DNA of 64,000 nucleotides from Aquimarina sp. MMG016 (GCF_018100805.1 NZ_JAGJEA010000003.1:124001-188000); one strand, 5' to 3'; numbered from the stretch's first letter, positions 10,187 to 18,636 are shown. Numbers and translations: made by a program. The notes: generated from the letters alone by a model not told the origin.

Positions 10187-10200
10187 GGAATAATTATTCC
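10187..10200. promoter_or_regulatory. Perfect 14-bp palindrome upstream of the small exported gene
   Basis: GGAATAATTATTCC is a perfect palindrome centred about 45 bp upstream of the start codon at 10147. Its position fits an operator overlapping or just downstream of the promoter. No matching regulator family could be assigned. Confidence 0.4.
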
Positions 10201-10266
10201 AAAAGAGTAGATTGACATCTAAAAACACCAATTAACTAATAATCAGTAGATTACAGTTTTTGCCAT

Positions 10267-10324
10267 GTGTAGATTTAAATATTAAAAAACGGGGAATCTA
10301 CACTTAAGTGTAGAAATTCTACAC
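10267..10324. promoter_or_regulatory. Cluster of GTGTAGA/TCTACAC sites with a 16-bp palindrome
   Basis: The 16-bp perfect palindrome CTACACTTAAGTGTAG occupies 10298-10313. Further half-sites flank it at 10267-10274 (GTGTAGAT) and 10317-10324 (TTCTACAC), giving four copies of the same 7-bp word in alternating orientation within 58 bp. The arrangement is typical of a cooperative regulator-binding region. It lies 120-180 bp upstream of the small exported gene, a normal distance for an NtrC-family activator. Confidence 0.5.
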
Positions 10325-10344
10325 ACTTTTAGAGGACGATAAAG

Positions 10345-10746
10345 CTATAATAGTGGACTTCTTCTGTTAGTTTTCTTAAGCGATTGTCTTTTTTTACTTT
10401 CCAAACGCTTTTTAACTGCTGCTTTTGAAGGTTTAGAAGGTTTTCTTACTTTATGGATATGAAGATTGGCTTTCAAAACATCGAATAACCTTTTAATTAC
10501 CAACTCTTTATTCCTATGTTGGCTTCTACTATCTCCACATTGTAATATTAAAACACCTGATTTAGTCAATCTCGAAGATAATTTTTGGGTAAGTAACAAC
10601 TTTTCATCATCGGTCAATCCCTCAGAGGTATTAACATCAAAACTCAACTCTACTTTAGAAGACACTTTATTTACGTGTTGTCCTCCCGCTCCTGAGCTTC
10701 GAACAGCTTTGAACTTAAGTTCTTTTATAATTACCGAGGTATTCAC
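10345..10746 (-). CDS. arfB: Alternative ribosome-rescue factor ArfB (peptidyl-tRNA hydrolase)
   Basis: The 133-residue protein has the class-I release-factor catalytic segment SSGAGGQHVNK, with GGQ at about residues 21-23. It ends in a Lys/Arg-rich tail (KKRLESKKRQSLKKTNRR) that enters the empty mRNA channel. It lacks the codon-recognition domains of RF1/RF2, as ArfB (YaeJ) does. It hydrolyses peptidyl-tRNA on stalled ribosomes. The start is GTG, and its first bases overlap the TGA of the upstream DUF4301 gene (GTGA junction, 4 bp), so it is translationally coupled as the last gene of a six-gene operon. Confidence 0.93.
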   Translation of the reverse strand: MNTSVIIKELKFKAVRSSGAGGQHVNKVSSKVELSFDVNTSEGLTDDEKLLLTQKLSSRLTKSGVLILQCGDSRSQHRNKELVIKRLFDVLKANLHIHKVRKPSKPSKAAVKKRLESKKRQSLKKTNRRSPLL

Positions 10747-12308
10747 GAAAAAAGTTTTACCTGATGCGCTGATTTAAGTAAGTCATTCACAGTTTTTACA
10801 GGATTAAAAGTTGTCAACGGCACCTCGACAAAAACACTAATCCAGTTAGCCATAGCACCATTCCATAATCCTGGAAGTTCTAATGCCTTCAAGACTTTAC
10901 CGTTCATAGTTTTTTTAGTAATAAAACCTGATTCCGGATCAACAAATTCTAAAAGGTTAAACTTATTTCCTTTATAATCTCTTACACCACAAACTAAATC
11001 CACAGGGTTAAAATGAGTAGAACTTCCTAAAATATCCTGTTGTCTACGATCTTTTTTATTGATTTGTGGGGCTTCAATAATTTGTAACACCAATCTTCCA
11101 TTATCTCGTTTAATCCAGAACGGCCCTCCGCCAGGCTCTCCTTCATTAATTACCATTCCACATACACGAATTGGTCGATTTAATGATTCTCTTAAAAATT
11201 GAAGCTTATATTTTTCAGAAAACTTATCAAAATCTAAGGGTAAAGTCACATTTAATTGTTGAACCAAAAACTTTTTAATGTCTTTTAATTCAGCTTCGGT
11301 GGGATTTTTTTGATCTATTGCATTTAGAATCCTAAATACTTCATCCTGTATTTCGATAAGCTTACCTGCTAATACTTTTTTATACCCCGAGACTTCATCC
11401 TGATATTTGCGCACCACCACATTATCAATGTTTTTGATATAAACAATATCCCCATCCAGATCATCTAGGTTTTCAATCAAAGCACCGTGTCCTCCTGGTC
11501 TAAATAATAGAGACCCATCTTCTGTTCTGAAAGGTTCGTTATCTTCGGTAACTGCAATGGTATCTGTTTCGGGCTTTTGAAAAGAGTAGGTAATATTAAA
11601 ATTGGTATTTGTTTTTTCTTCTACCTTTTTCTTTATTCTTTCAAATTCACCTTTAAACGCATTTAAATGTTCTCTGGAAATGGTGAAATGTAATTTAGAA
11701 TCTCCTTTTTCATTAGTATTGTATCCCGCAGCTTCATACAGGTGCTCCTCAAAAGAGGTAGCTATACTTTCTGTATACTTATGAAATGGTAATAATCCTT
11801 TAGGGAAATCTCCATAATTCAACCCTTTTTCCTTTAGCATCATTTCCACAAAAATATACAGCTGTTTTCCTTCGGATAAGGATTCGAATTTAGGATACAC
11901 TGTTTTTACTTTTTGCATTACAGTATCATAAAAAGGAAATTTTTCTAGCCCGATTAAGAACAAACGAATTGCATTAGCTTTTTCGTGGTTAGTATATGAA
12001 TTCAGACTTTCCTTCTCAAAATCATAATTATCCAAAAATCTAAAAAGATCTTTAAACATACGAGTTGCTGCACCAGATGCAGGTACAAATTTTATAGTTT
12101 CCAGGTTTGATGACCTTGAATTATAAAGTTTAATCAACTCAGATTGATAATGTTCTGAGAATTTAAGAATTCCGTTATCTAAAGTTGCAGCACTTCTTAA
12201 CGCTACAAACGGAATTTCATTCTTAAATGTTTCTATTTGTGAAAGTACTTTATCTACCGTTAATCCTTTAGATTTAATTAGCTTAATATCCTTATCCTTA
12301 ATATTCAC
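10743..12308 (-). CDS. DUF4301 family protein
   Basis: The 521-residue cytosolic protein resembles the DUF4301 family found mainly in Bacteroidota. Notable segments are VPASGAATRMFKDLFRFL near residue 78, FRPGGHGALIENLDDLDGDI near 267 and VCGMVINEGEPGGGPFW near 380. The first and second look like nucleotide-sugar-pyrophosphorylase-type glycine-rich loops, so a nucleotidyl-transfer activity is possible but unproven. It begins with GTG inside the stop codon of the NadR-like gene (GTGA) and ends inside the start of arfB, so it is an internal gene of the operon. No signal peptide is seen. Confidence 0.85.
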   Translation of the reverse strand: MNIKDKDIKLIKSKGLTVDKVLSQIETFKNEIPFVALRSAATLDNGILKFSEHYQSELIKLYNSRSSNLETIKFVPASGAATRMFKDLFRFLDNYDFEKESLNSYTNHEKANAIRLFLIGLEKFPFYDTVMQKVKTVYPKFESLSEGKQLYIFVEMMLKEKGLNYGDFPKGLLPFHKYTESIATSFEEHLYEAAGYNTNEKGDSKLHFTISREHLNAFKGEFERIKKKVEEKTNTNFNITYSFQKPETDTIAVTEDNEPFRTEDGSLLFRPGGHGALIENLDDLDGDIVYIKNIDNVVVRKYQDEVSGYKKVLAGKLIEIQDEVFRILNAIDQKNPTEAELKDIKKFLVQQLNVTLPLDFDKFSEKYKLQFLRESLNRPIRVCGMVINEGEPGGGPFWIKRDNGRLVLQIIEAPQINKKDRRQQDILGSSTHFNPVDLVCGVRDYKGNKFNLLEFVDPESGFITKKTMNGKVLKALELPGLWNGAMANWISVFVEVPLTTFNPVKTVNDLLKSAHQVKLFS

Positions 12309-12874
12309 TTTTCTTTTTTTATTAATTGGTCAATACTAATAATTGCTTTCTGTAATCTTGTTTTTTGATCTCCTTTCAATACTATATAAGGAAGATCATA
12401 TTTTTCCAAAGATGCTCTGAACCGAAAAAACATTTCCTCTCGCTCATTGGGTTTATCTCTTAAATCGTCGGGGGTCCAGGGGGTGTCAATATAGGTCAAA
12501 AGATACAAATCATAAACATTTTCTAATGAAATTTTGTTTAAGACTTCTGGAACTTTACCTTGATAATAAACTTCAGCATATACTTTGAGCTCTAAAAGAT
12601 TGGTGTCACAAAATAATATGTTCTGAACTTTCTTAGCCGATTCATTTTCCCAATTCATCTGTCCTTCTGCGATGGGAAGCAGATCATCATAAGTGCAGAC
12701 CTCTTTAGATTCATCCCACTTTTCCTGAAGATACTCTCGCATATATTCTGGCACCCATTCAGTTTTATAATAATCAGCTAATTGTTTACATAGTGTAGTT
12801 TTGCCTGTGGATTCTGGCCCAAACAACACTACTTTTATGCAATCGCTATTTTCTTGTCTAAGCTTTTCTTCCAT
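12305..12874 (-). CDS. NadR-like P-loop kinase (ribosylnicotinamide kinase-type ATPase)
   Basis: The 189-residue protein has Walker A GPESTGKTT (19-27) followed by the VPEYMREYLQEKW segment characteristic of the C-terminal ribosylnicotinamide kinase domain of NadR. The NMN adenylyltransferase domain of full NadR is absent. Its start overlaps the end of the PnuC transporter gene by 40 bp. A kinase next to PnuC fits metabolic trapping of imported nicotinamide riboside by phosphorylation. Because a thiamine-binding protein gene is also coupled to this pair, the substrate could instead be a thiamine-type vitamin. Confidence 0.85.
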   Translation of the reverse strand: MEEKLRQENSDCIKVVLFGPESTGKTTLCKQLADYYKTEWVPEYMREYLQEKWDESKEVCTYDDLLPIAEGQMNWENESAKKVQNILFCDTNLLELKVYAEVYYQGKVPEVLNKISLENVYDLYLLTYIDTPWTPDDLRDKPNEREEMFFRFRASLEKYDLPYIVLKGDQKTRLQKAIISIDQLIKKEK

Positions 12875-13473
12875 GCTAAATATCCAAAGATTGCCATAAT
12901 CGTAAACAATAAATATTGAAAACTGGTAAAGGTAAATCCTTTATAAAAATACAAAGGAACTGAAATAATATCTCCAATAATCCAAAAGATCCAATTTTCA
13001 ATTTTTCTTCTAGCCATAAGCCACATACCAACAAAAAAGATTGCAGTTGTTAATGTATCCACATATGCTGTCCAATCATTCCATTTATCAAAAGAAATAT
13101 AAACTATATACACAAAAATCAATGTGCTTACAAAGATCACTACCTGGATAATCTTTTCTTCAGAAGTTGTCCTGGAAATTGGTGTTACATGAGTCTCATC
13201 TATTTTTCGAGTCCAGATATACCAACCATAAATACTCATGATGAAGTAATACCCATTAATCATCATATCACCTAACAATGACCATTTTAGCAGAAGATAT
13301 ACGTATATGGCGGTACTAATAATCCCCGTTGGATAAACCCATACTTTATTCAACCAAGCAAAAAACACACTTGCAATACCAAAAAAAACTGCGATAATTT
13401 CTAATGAAATATCAAGATTAGAGTATTCTGAATATTGCCCAAAGAAAAAATCAAAAACCTGGTTCATAGTCAC
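12835..13473 (-). CDS. pnuC: PnuC-family vitamin transporter
   Basis: The 212-residue membrane protein has about seven hydrophobic helices and the PnuC hallmarks: WVYPTGIISTAIYVYLL, DMMINGYYFIMSIYGWY and ENWIFWIIGDIISVPLYFYKG. PnuC proteins carry out facilitated diffusion of nicotinamide riboside; close relatives (PnuT, PnuX) carry thiamine or riboflavin. The start may be GTG at 13471-13473 or the ATG two codons later; either way it overlaps the thiamine-binding protein gene. The downstream neighbour is a NadR-like kinase. Substrate assignment is open between nicotinamide riboside and thiamine. Confidence 0.9.
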   Translation of the reverse strand: MTMNQVFDFFFGQYSEYSNLDISLEIIAVFFGIASVFFAWLNKVWVYPTGIISTAIYVYLLLKWSLLGDMMINGYYFIMSIYGWYIWTRKIDETHVTPISRTTSEEKIIQVVIFVSTLIFVYIVYISFDKWNDWTAYVDTLTTAIFFVGMWLMARRKIENWIFWIIGDIISVPLYFYKGFTFTSFQYLLFTIMAIFGYLAWKKSLDKKIAIA

Positions 13474-13711
13474 TTCTATTGCTTTTTACCATTTTCATAT
13501 ATACTAGAACATGATCCATATCACCAAAAGCTTTCTTGATTTCTTCAGTTAAGAAAAGCATTACTTTATCATATTCTCCATAAACCTGAGTGCTCAGGGG
13601 ATTTTCTAAAATTGTAAATTCTGATGCTCGTAATCGTTTGATAAAATTGATAATATGCTCTTCAAAATCATTTTGAAGAGGTGTTAAAGTGAGTTCTACT
13701 GATATTTGCAT
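13451..13711 (-). CDS. Thiamine-binding protein family (MTH1187/YkoF-like)
   Basis: The 86-residue protein opens MQISVELTLTPLQ and has one ferredoxin-like fold, as in the small MTH1187/YkoF/DUF77 thiamine-binding family. No signal peptide is visible, so it should be cytosolic. It overlaps the start of pnuC by 23 bp, meaning the two are almost certainly translated together. This coupling suggests the protein senses or buffers the vitamin carried by the transporter. Members of this family have been shown to bind thiamine or its pyrimidine, but function is often unknown. Confidence 0.78.
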   Translation of the reverse strand: MQISVELTLTPLQNDFEEHIINFIKRLRASEFTILENPLSTQVYGEYDKVMLFLTEEIKKAFGDMDHVLVYMKMVKSNRSDYEPGF

Positions 13712-13764
13712 ATTGTCTTATTAGGTAATAATAAACTATAAATCTTAATTTTCATTATGATGCA

Positions 13765-14400
13765 TTAAACATAAGGCATTGCATACACACACGTAAACCC
13801 TTCAAATTCCATAAAAGCAATATCATAATGGCTTATTTCATCATTCTTATAATGTATACTTCCTAATGTAAATGGCATTTTTAAATCAAAAGGCTTGATA
13901 TGAATATTTTGCTCAAAACTTAATCCAGCAGTACCATATAATTTATATAAGGATTCTTTTGCCCCCCAAATAACGGTTAAAACTCTCGTTTTATCTTCAT
14001 TATGTTGTTCTACAAACTCACTTTCGGATTCAACAAATTTATGAGCTATTCTATGGATTTTTTCGCGCTGTTTTTCAATATCGATACCAACTAATTTGTC
14101 ACTAACAATAACTCCGGCAAATTCATAAGAATGTGTTATAGAAATCTGTTTACCGTCTTTAAGATGTGGCTTCCCGAAATCATCATAAAATAGATCGTGA
14201 TCAGTATAACCAAAACCAGCCAATAAATGACGTACACTCATAAAACCTCTGCGATGCATTTCAGATTTCATATTATCTACTCTATTCTGACAATGTTCTG
14301 TTAATTCTATTCCTTCGCAAAGAGATTCGTACGACTCTTCGATCTTCCAAATCAGCACATTAGTGCTTTCATCCACTGTTATTGTTTTGTAAAGAGGCAT
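13765..14400 (-). CDS. 4'-phosphopantetheinyl transferase superfamily protein
   Basis: The 211-residue protein has the Sfp-type signature: GIDIE (105-109) with the magnesium-binding acidic residues, and WGAKESLYK (145-153). Upstream, FGKPHL and [11 protein letters not shown] are the usual N-terminal motifs. It transfers phosphopantetheine from CoA to carrier proteins. It is the first gene of the operon running to arfB, and 53 bp separate it from the thiamine-binding gene. No polyketide or nonribosomal peptide genes are in the window, so a general holo-ACP role is as likely as a specialised one. It is divergent from ahcY. Confidence 0.92.
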   Translation of the reverse strand: MPLYKTITVDESTNVLIWKIEESYESLCEGIELTEHCQNRVDNMKSEMHRRGFMSVRHLLAGFGYTDHDLFYDDFGKPHLKDGKQISITHSYEFAGVIVSDKLVGIDIEKQREKIHRIAHKFVESESEFVEQHNEDKTRVLTVIWGAKESLYKLYGTAGLSFEQNIHIKPFDLKMPFTLGSIHYKNDEISHYDIAFMEFEGFTCVYAMPYV

Positions 14401-14422
14401 TTATATTCTTAAAGTTATTACG

Positions 14423-14430
14423 TACCTTTG
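14423..14430 (+). promoter_or_regulatory. Bacteroidota-type -7 box for ahcY
   Basis: TACCTTTG matches the TAnnTTTG -7 consensus of Bacteroidota housekeeping promoters, about 100 bp upstream of the ahcY start. No clear TTTG -33 box is at the ideal spacing. A weaker box (TAACTTTA on the opposite strand) may serve the divergent phosphopantetheinyl transferase operon. Confidence 0.6.
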
Positions 14431-14533
14431 CACACTGAAAAAAGGAGTTTTCATTCTAATTTTTAGAAAAACGAATTTAGAACAATTTAGTGCGAATTAC
14501 CAGAATGCACTTCATAAACATAAAATAAATACT

Positions 14534-15850
14534 ATGAGTACCAAAACAGTACCTTACGTTCCTTACAAAGTAAAAGACATTTCATTAGCAGCATGGGGAA
14601 GAAAAGAAATCGAATTAGCTGAAGCAGAAATGCCTGGACTTATGTCTCTTCGTGAAGAATATAAAAACGAACAACCTCTTAAAGGCGCTCGTATTGCTGG
14701 TTGTCTTCATATGACCATTCAAACAGCTGTACTTATCGAAACATTACAGGCTCTTGGAGCAGAAGTTACCTGGAGTTCTTGTAATATTTTCTCTACACAG
14801 GATCAAGCTGCTGCAGCAATTGCTGATGCAGGAATACCAGTATATGCATGGAAAGGAATGAATGAAGAGGAATTTGATTGGTGTATTGAGCAAACTTTAT
14901 TCTTTGGAGAAGATCGTAAGCCTTTAAATATGATTCTTGATGATGGTGGTGATCTTACTAATATGGTTTTAGATCGTTATCCAGAGTTAGCTTCCGGAAT
15001 CAAAGGTTTATCAGAGGAAACCACTACTGGTGTTCACCGTTTATATGAACGTGTAAAAAATGGAACCTTACCAATGCCTGCTATTAATGTTAACGATTCT
15101 GTTACTAAATCTAAATTTGATAACAAATATGGATGTAAAGAAAGTGCAGTAGATGCTATTCGTCGTGCGACAGATATTATGTTAGCAGGAAAACGTGTAA
15201 CAGTTTGTGGTTATGGTGATGTTGGTAAAGGTACAGCTGCTTCTTTTAAAGGCGCGGGAAGTATAGTTACTGTAACTGAAATCGATCCTATTTGTGCGTT
15301 ACAAGCTGCAATGGATGGTTTTGAAGTAAAGAAACTAGAAACTGTTATTGGAAATAGCGATATCGTTATTACTACAACCGGGAATAAAGATATTGTGCAA
15401 GGGCGTCATTTTGAAGCTTTAAAAGACAAAGCAATTGTATGTAATATTGGACATTTTGATAACGAAATCGATATGGCATGGTTAAACAAAAATCACGGAC
15501 ATACCAAAGACACTATTAAACCTCAAGTTGATAAATACAACGTAAACGGAAATGATATCATCATTCTTGCTGAAGGTCGTTTAGTAAACTTAGGTTGTGC
15601 AACCGGTCACCCAAGTTTTGTAATGAGTAATTCATTTACAAACCAAACCTTAGCTCAAATTGAACTTTGGAAAAACAGTGAAAAATACAATAATGATGTA
15701 TATATGCTACCAAAACATTTAGATGAAAAAGTAGCAAAATTACACTTAGCCAAAATTGGAGTAGAGTTAACTGAGCTACGCAGTGATCAAGCCGAGTATA
15801 TTGGTGTTACTGTAGAAGGACCATTTAAGCCTGAACATTATAGATACTAG
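14534..15850 (+). CDS. ahcY: Adenosylhomocysteinase
   Basis: This is the 438-residue S-adenosylhomocysteine hydrolase, which splits SAH into adenosine and homocysteine and keeps SAM-dependent methylation running. Full-length family features are visible: [17 protein letters not shown] near residue 55, the NAD-binding loop [12 protein letters not shown] near 222, and the C-terminus PFKPEHYRY. The cytosolic enzyme is normally a tetramer. The leader is about 100 nt and contains no recognisable SAH riboswitch. A strong terminator follows, so it is monocistronic. Confidence 0.98.
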   Translation: MSTKTVPYVPYKVKDISLAAWGRKEIELAEAEMPGLMSLREEYKNEQPLKGARIAGCLHMTIQTAVLIETLQALGAEVTWSSCNIFSTQDQAAAAIADAGIPVYAWKGMNEEEFDWCIEQTLFFGEDRKPLNMILDDGGDLTNMVLDRYPELASGIKGLSEETTTGVHRLYERVKNGTLPMPAINVNDSVTKSKFDNKYGCKESAVDAIRRATDIMLAGKRVTVCGYGDVGKGTAASFKGAGSIVTVTEIDPICALQAAMDGFEVKKLETVIGNSDIVITTTGNKDIVQGRHFEALKDKAIVCNIGHFDNEIDMAWLNKNHGHTKDTIKPQVDKYNVNGNDIIILAEGRLVNLGCATGHPSFVMSNSFTNQTLAQIELWKNSEKYNNDVYMLPKHLDEKVAKLHLAKIGVELTELRSDQAEYIGVTVEGPFKPEHYRY

Positions 15851-15878
15851 AAATCAGACTTTTTCTGAAATATATAAT

Positions 15879-15904
15879 AAACCCTCACCAAAAAGTGAGG
15901 GTTT
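15879..15904 (+). terminator. Rho-independent terminator of ahcY
   Basis: A perfect 10-bp stem (AAACCCTCAC / GTGAGGGTTT) with a 6-nt loop is followed by TTGCTTTTTTC, 28 bp after the ahcY stop codon. The A-run on the other side lets it also serve the convergent gene at 15923. Confidence 0.9.
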
Positions 15905-15922
15905 TGCTTTTTTCTCAAAAGG

Positions 15923-16258
15923 TTACTTCTTTTTCCTAAAAATATAACTCATCCAAACCGGATCGTTTTCTTCAGAAACAATGGATTGTCGATCTACAAA
16001 CTCCCAATTGGCAGCATTCATATAATTCATAAGATCTGAAGTGCCTTCTAGATCTTCAATTTGTTTTATAGTTATTTGTTTACCTTCTAAGGATTTCTGC
16101 TCCTCAACCTTTATTCGTTTTACCTTTCCTCTATTATTAGCTTTTTGAACAACAATAATCTCTATAAAATCATATTTAGGGATATCCTGAGATGAAGCTT
16201 CTATGGTTATCAAGAATAGAAAAGCACAGCATAAGATTTTAATTGCAATAGGTTTCAT
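15923..16258 (-). CDS. Small exported protein of unknown function
   Basis: I choose the ATG at 16256-16258, which gives a 111-residue protein with a good signal peptide (MKPIAIKILCCAFLFLITIEASSQ). An upstream in-frame start would bury this signal behind a polar extension. The mature part is lysine-rich, with a segment resembling DUF4177-type small proteins (TSDLMNYMNAANWEFVDRQS) and a C-terminal WMSYIFRKKK strand. That suggests a small beta-alpha fold. Convergent with ahcY, divergent from the lipoprotein at 16311. Function unknown. Confidence 0.75.
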   Translation of the reverse strand: MKPIAIKILCCAFLFLITIEASSQDIPKYDFIEIIVVQKANNRGKVKRIKVEEQKSLEGKQITIKQIEDLEGTSDLMNYMNAANWEFVDRQSIVSEENDPVWMSYIFRKKK

Positions 16259-16310
16259 AGTTTCATTTAGTTTTTGGTTCTTGAGCAGTAAATTTAGATA
16301 TTTACTTGTT

Positions 16311-16946
16311 ATGAATATCAAAAGTTTACTAAAATCACTTCTTATTCTATTCTTTCTTACTTTTTCGTGTAGTCATGGACAGAATAAAACAAATGTTTTA
16401 AAAAGTATCAAGAGTAAATATGTTACAATTGAGGCTTTACTTCAAAATGAAGAGCTGAAAGAAAAACAAAAAGAATATACTTGTAAAGGCTTAAGCATTG
16501 AAGGAAGTGTAGCTTTTTACTACGAAAATCAAAATTTGAAACTCATCATACATTCTTTCGATCAAGGACATTATTCTACATGTGATAGTTATTATTTACA
16601 TAATGACAACCTTTTCTTCTATTATAGAGAAGAGAGTATCGATAATGACACTCCTATACGTGATGAAAAGAATGGGGAGTTATTGGATACATATGAAGAT
16701 TGGGGCATATCCGAGTTCAGAGTATATTTCGACGAAGAAAAAGCAATTAAATGCCTGGTAAAAGCTTATGAAAATGAAGATGTAACCGATAAAATTAAAG
16801 AGGAATATTCTGAGTTCTCTGATTATTTCAAAAACAAAAAAGTGGTTTGCGATTCCTCTAAAATAACGGAAGTTTTATTATCCTTTAATAAACTAATTAA
16901 ACTTCAGAGCCTAAACAAAGAAAATATTTGCTTCCTTCATCAATAA
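16311..16946 (+). CDS. Lipoprotein of unknown function
   Basis: I place the start at the ATG at 16311, giving 211 residues with a lipoprotein signal peptide ending in LTFSC (lipidated C20). A longer reading from 16203 overlaps the divergent gene and moves the signal inside the protein. The mature part is acidic and Tyr/Phe-rich, with no motif I recognise. It is divergent from the exported protein at 15923 with only 52 bp between start codons, so the promoters must overlap. A terminator shared with rpmA follows. Confidence 0.75.
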   Translation: MNIKSLLKSLLILFFLTFSCSHGQNKTNVLKSIKSKYVTIEALLQNEELKEKQKEYTCKGLSIEGSVAFYYENQNLKLIIHSFDQGHYSTCDSYYLHNDNLFFYYREESIDNDTPIRDEKNGELLDTYEDWGISEFRVYFDEEKAIKCLVKAYENEDVTDKIKEEYSEFSDYFKNKKVVCDSSKITEVLLSFNKLIKLQSLNKENICFLHQ

Positions 16947-16962
16947 GGTTTTACAAAATAAG

Positions 16963-16991
16963 AATCCCTTCTCAGAGACTGAGAAGGGATT
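16963..16991. terminator. Bidirectional terminator between lipoprotein gene and rpmA
   Basis: A perfect 13-bp stem (AATCCCTTCTCAG / CTGAGAAGGGATT) with a 3-nt loop is followed by TTTATATT on the plus strand, with A/T-rich sequence on the other. It separates two convergent genes. Confidence 0.88.
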
Positions 16992-17017
16992 TTATATTAC
17001 AATAGAAAGATTATAAA

Positions 17018-17278
17018 CTATGCTTCAAAAGGAACTATTGAAACATAAGACTTATTGTCTTTCTTTTTAGTAAATTTTACTACACCATCAACTTTAGCGT
17101 GTAGGGTGTGATCTTTACCAGCGTATACATTCTCTCCTGGTTTATGAGCTGTACCTCTTTGTCTAACAATGATGTTACCAGCTACGGCAGCTTGTCCACC
17201 AAATATCTTAACACCTAAGCGTTTCGATTCTGATTCTCTACCGTTTTTCGAACTACCAACTCCTTTTTTGTGAGCCAT
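17018..17278 (-). CDS. rpmA: Large-subunit ribosomal protein bL27
   Basis: The 86-residue protein begins [20 protein letters not shown] and contains [10 protein letters not shown] and [10 protein letters not shown], the standard bL27 sequence. Its N-terminus reaches the peptidyl transferase centre. There is no N-terminal processing peptide of the kind seen in Firmicutes. It lies 50 bp downstream of rplU, the universal rplU-rpmA order. Confidence 0.98.
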   Translation of the reverse strand: MAHKKGVGSSKNGRESESKRLGVKIFGGQAAVAGNIIVRQRGTAHKPGENVYAGKDHTLHAKVDGVVKFTKKKDNKSYVSIVPFEA

Positions 17279-17328
17279 TTTCTTTCGGTTTTATATTGTT
17301 AATAAAAACAGTGTTACCTGCCGTCTTT

Positions 17329-17889
17329 TTATTTTCCTTGTAAAGCTTCAATCAACTCTGCTTTCTTCATAGAAGAAATTCCTGTGATTCCTTTAGCTTT
17401 TGCCATCTCCTTTAACTCAGCCACTGTTTTAGTACTTAAGTCTTCACCACTAGCTTTTGGCTTAGTAGCTTCTTTTTTAGGAGCAGTTTTAGTTTCTGCT
17501 TTTACTTCTTTTTCAACTTTAGCTTTTGGCTCTGCCTTTTTAGCTTCAGCTTTAGGAGCAGCTTTTTTCTTAGCTCCAGAAGTTACAATGCTTTCAATAA
17601 CGATTTCAGTAAGAGATTGACGGTGACCATTTTTAACACGGTATCCTTTACGTCTCTTTTTCTTGAAAACAACAACTTTATCACCCTTTAGGTGTCTTGT
17701 GATTTTTGCTCCTACCTGAGCTCCATCTATAGCCGGGGCGCCTAAAGTAACTTTATCTCCATCTGCCGCAAGAAGAACTTTATCAAAAGAAACTTTGTCT
17801 CCTTCTTCTCCTGCTAAACGATGTACAAATACTTTTTGGTCTTTTGCAACTTTAAATTGCTGCCCTGCTATCTCTACAATTGCGTACAT
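17329..17889 (-). CDS. rplU: Large-subunit ribosomal protein bL21 with C-terminal extension
   Basis: Residues 1 to about 105 are canonical bL21 (MYAIVEIAGQQFKVAKDQ, then KKRRKGYRVKNGHRQ). The protein is 186 residues, about 80 longer than the usual 103. The extra part is a Lys/Ala/Glu-rich linker followed by a compact helical module (DLSTKTVAELKEMAKAKG to KKAELIEALQGK) that looks like a SAP/Rho N-terminal RNA-binding domain. Similar tails occur in other Flavobacteriaceae bL21 annotations (recalled). First gene of the rplU-rpmA operon, with a strong promoter 65 bp upstream. Confidence 0.97.
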   Translation of the reverse strand: MYAIVEIAGQQFKVAKDQKVFVHRLAGEEGDKVSFDKVLLAADGDKVTLGAPAIDGAQVGAKITRHLKGDKVVVFKKKRRKGYRVKNGHRQSLTEIVIESIVTSGAKKKAAPKAEAKKAEPKAKVEKEVKAETKTAPKKEATKPKASGEDLSTKTVAELKEMAKAKGITGISSMKKAELIEALQGK

Positions 17890-17953
17890 AGCGTAACGTT
17901 TAATTAATTATTTTTTATAAAAAGAACATCTCCTATTTTTCAATAGGCGGGTG

Positions 17954-17984
17954 CAAATATACTGCTAATTAATTAACTGACAAA
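17954..17984 (-). promoter_or_regulatory. Consensus Bacteroidota promoter for rplU-rpmA
   Basis: On the minus strand, TTTG (17984-17981) is separated by 19 bp from TATATTTG (17961-17954). This matches the TTTG-N19-TAnnTTTG consensus of Bacteroidota sigma-A promoters exactly. Position, 65 bp upstream of rplU, is right. Confidence 0.8.
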
Positions 17985-17988
17985 TATT

Positions 17989-18462
17989 TTAGACCTCCAA
18001 AGGGTGTGAATTATGATTTTTTTTCGGATTCCAGCTTTCTTTAAATAACTGCATAAAAGCTAAAGTGAGTACGAAGGTTGTTGCAAAACCCATAATCGCA
18101 GCTATAAAAACAACGATACCAACACCTACATGATAATGAGAGCTCCAATTGGCAAGCATTTCCGGAAGAAAATTAGTATTGATATTCGTTACATATATAG
18201 CAAAGAAAATGGTAAAAATAAGCGTAGCATTAAACCCGGTAAAAAGACCAGCCATAAATCCTTTTTGATAATCAAAAGAGTCTCCTTTCTCAAGTTTATA
18301 ATTTTTCATGGCATAGTACAACCCAAAAGCAACAATAACACCATTGCCAAGGCTAAAAACAGGGTTAGTTTGCACTCCTATTAATGAAAGAATTAAGAAA
18401 TATGCAATAAGTCCTATTGCTATTAAAACTCCATACTTAACGGGTATTGTAGACTTTTTCAT
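17989..18462 (-). CDS. DUF4199 family membrane protein
   Basis: The 157-residue protein has four predicted membrane helices (about 12-30, 37-52, 68-92, 108-135) and matches the layout of the DUF4199 family common in Bacteroidota. The characteristic segment ESWNPKKNHNSH lies near the C-terminus. The function of the family is unknown. It is a single gene upstream of rplU on the same strand, but rplU has its own promoter just past the stop codon. Confidence 0.8.
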   Translation of the reverse strand: MKKSTIPVKYGVLIAIGLIAYFLILSLIGVQTNPVFSLGNGVIVAFGLYYAMKNYKLEKGDSFDYQKGFMAGLFTGFNATLIFTIFFAIYVTNINTNFLPEMLANWSSHYHVGVGIVVFIAAIMGFATTFVLTLAFMQLFKESWNPKKNHNSHPLEV

Positions 18463-18636
18463 ATCTAAATTATATTTTGGTTTCTTTTAAAAGTATGAAA
18501 ATTAAGAGCTCTTTAACCTTAAAGACTTGTTAATTTATTGTTTTACAATGTCATACAGATCTTTTAAGATTTCTTTATATAATTTTGTAACAAAACACGA
18601 ACTTTATACACATATTTGTTAAACAAAATTTTACTA

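Noticed and set aside
10240..10270. Possible sigma-54 promoter (TGGCA on the minus strand)
   Set aside because: The -12 element does not read TTGC at the required distance (GTAA instead), so only half the consensus is present.
14401..14533. Possible SAH or SAM riboswitch in the ahcY leader
   Set aside because: The 133-bp leader shows no SAH/SAM consensus blocks or stable multi-stem fold by eye.
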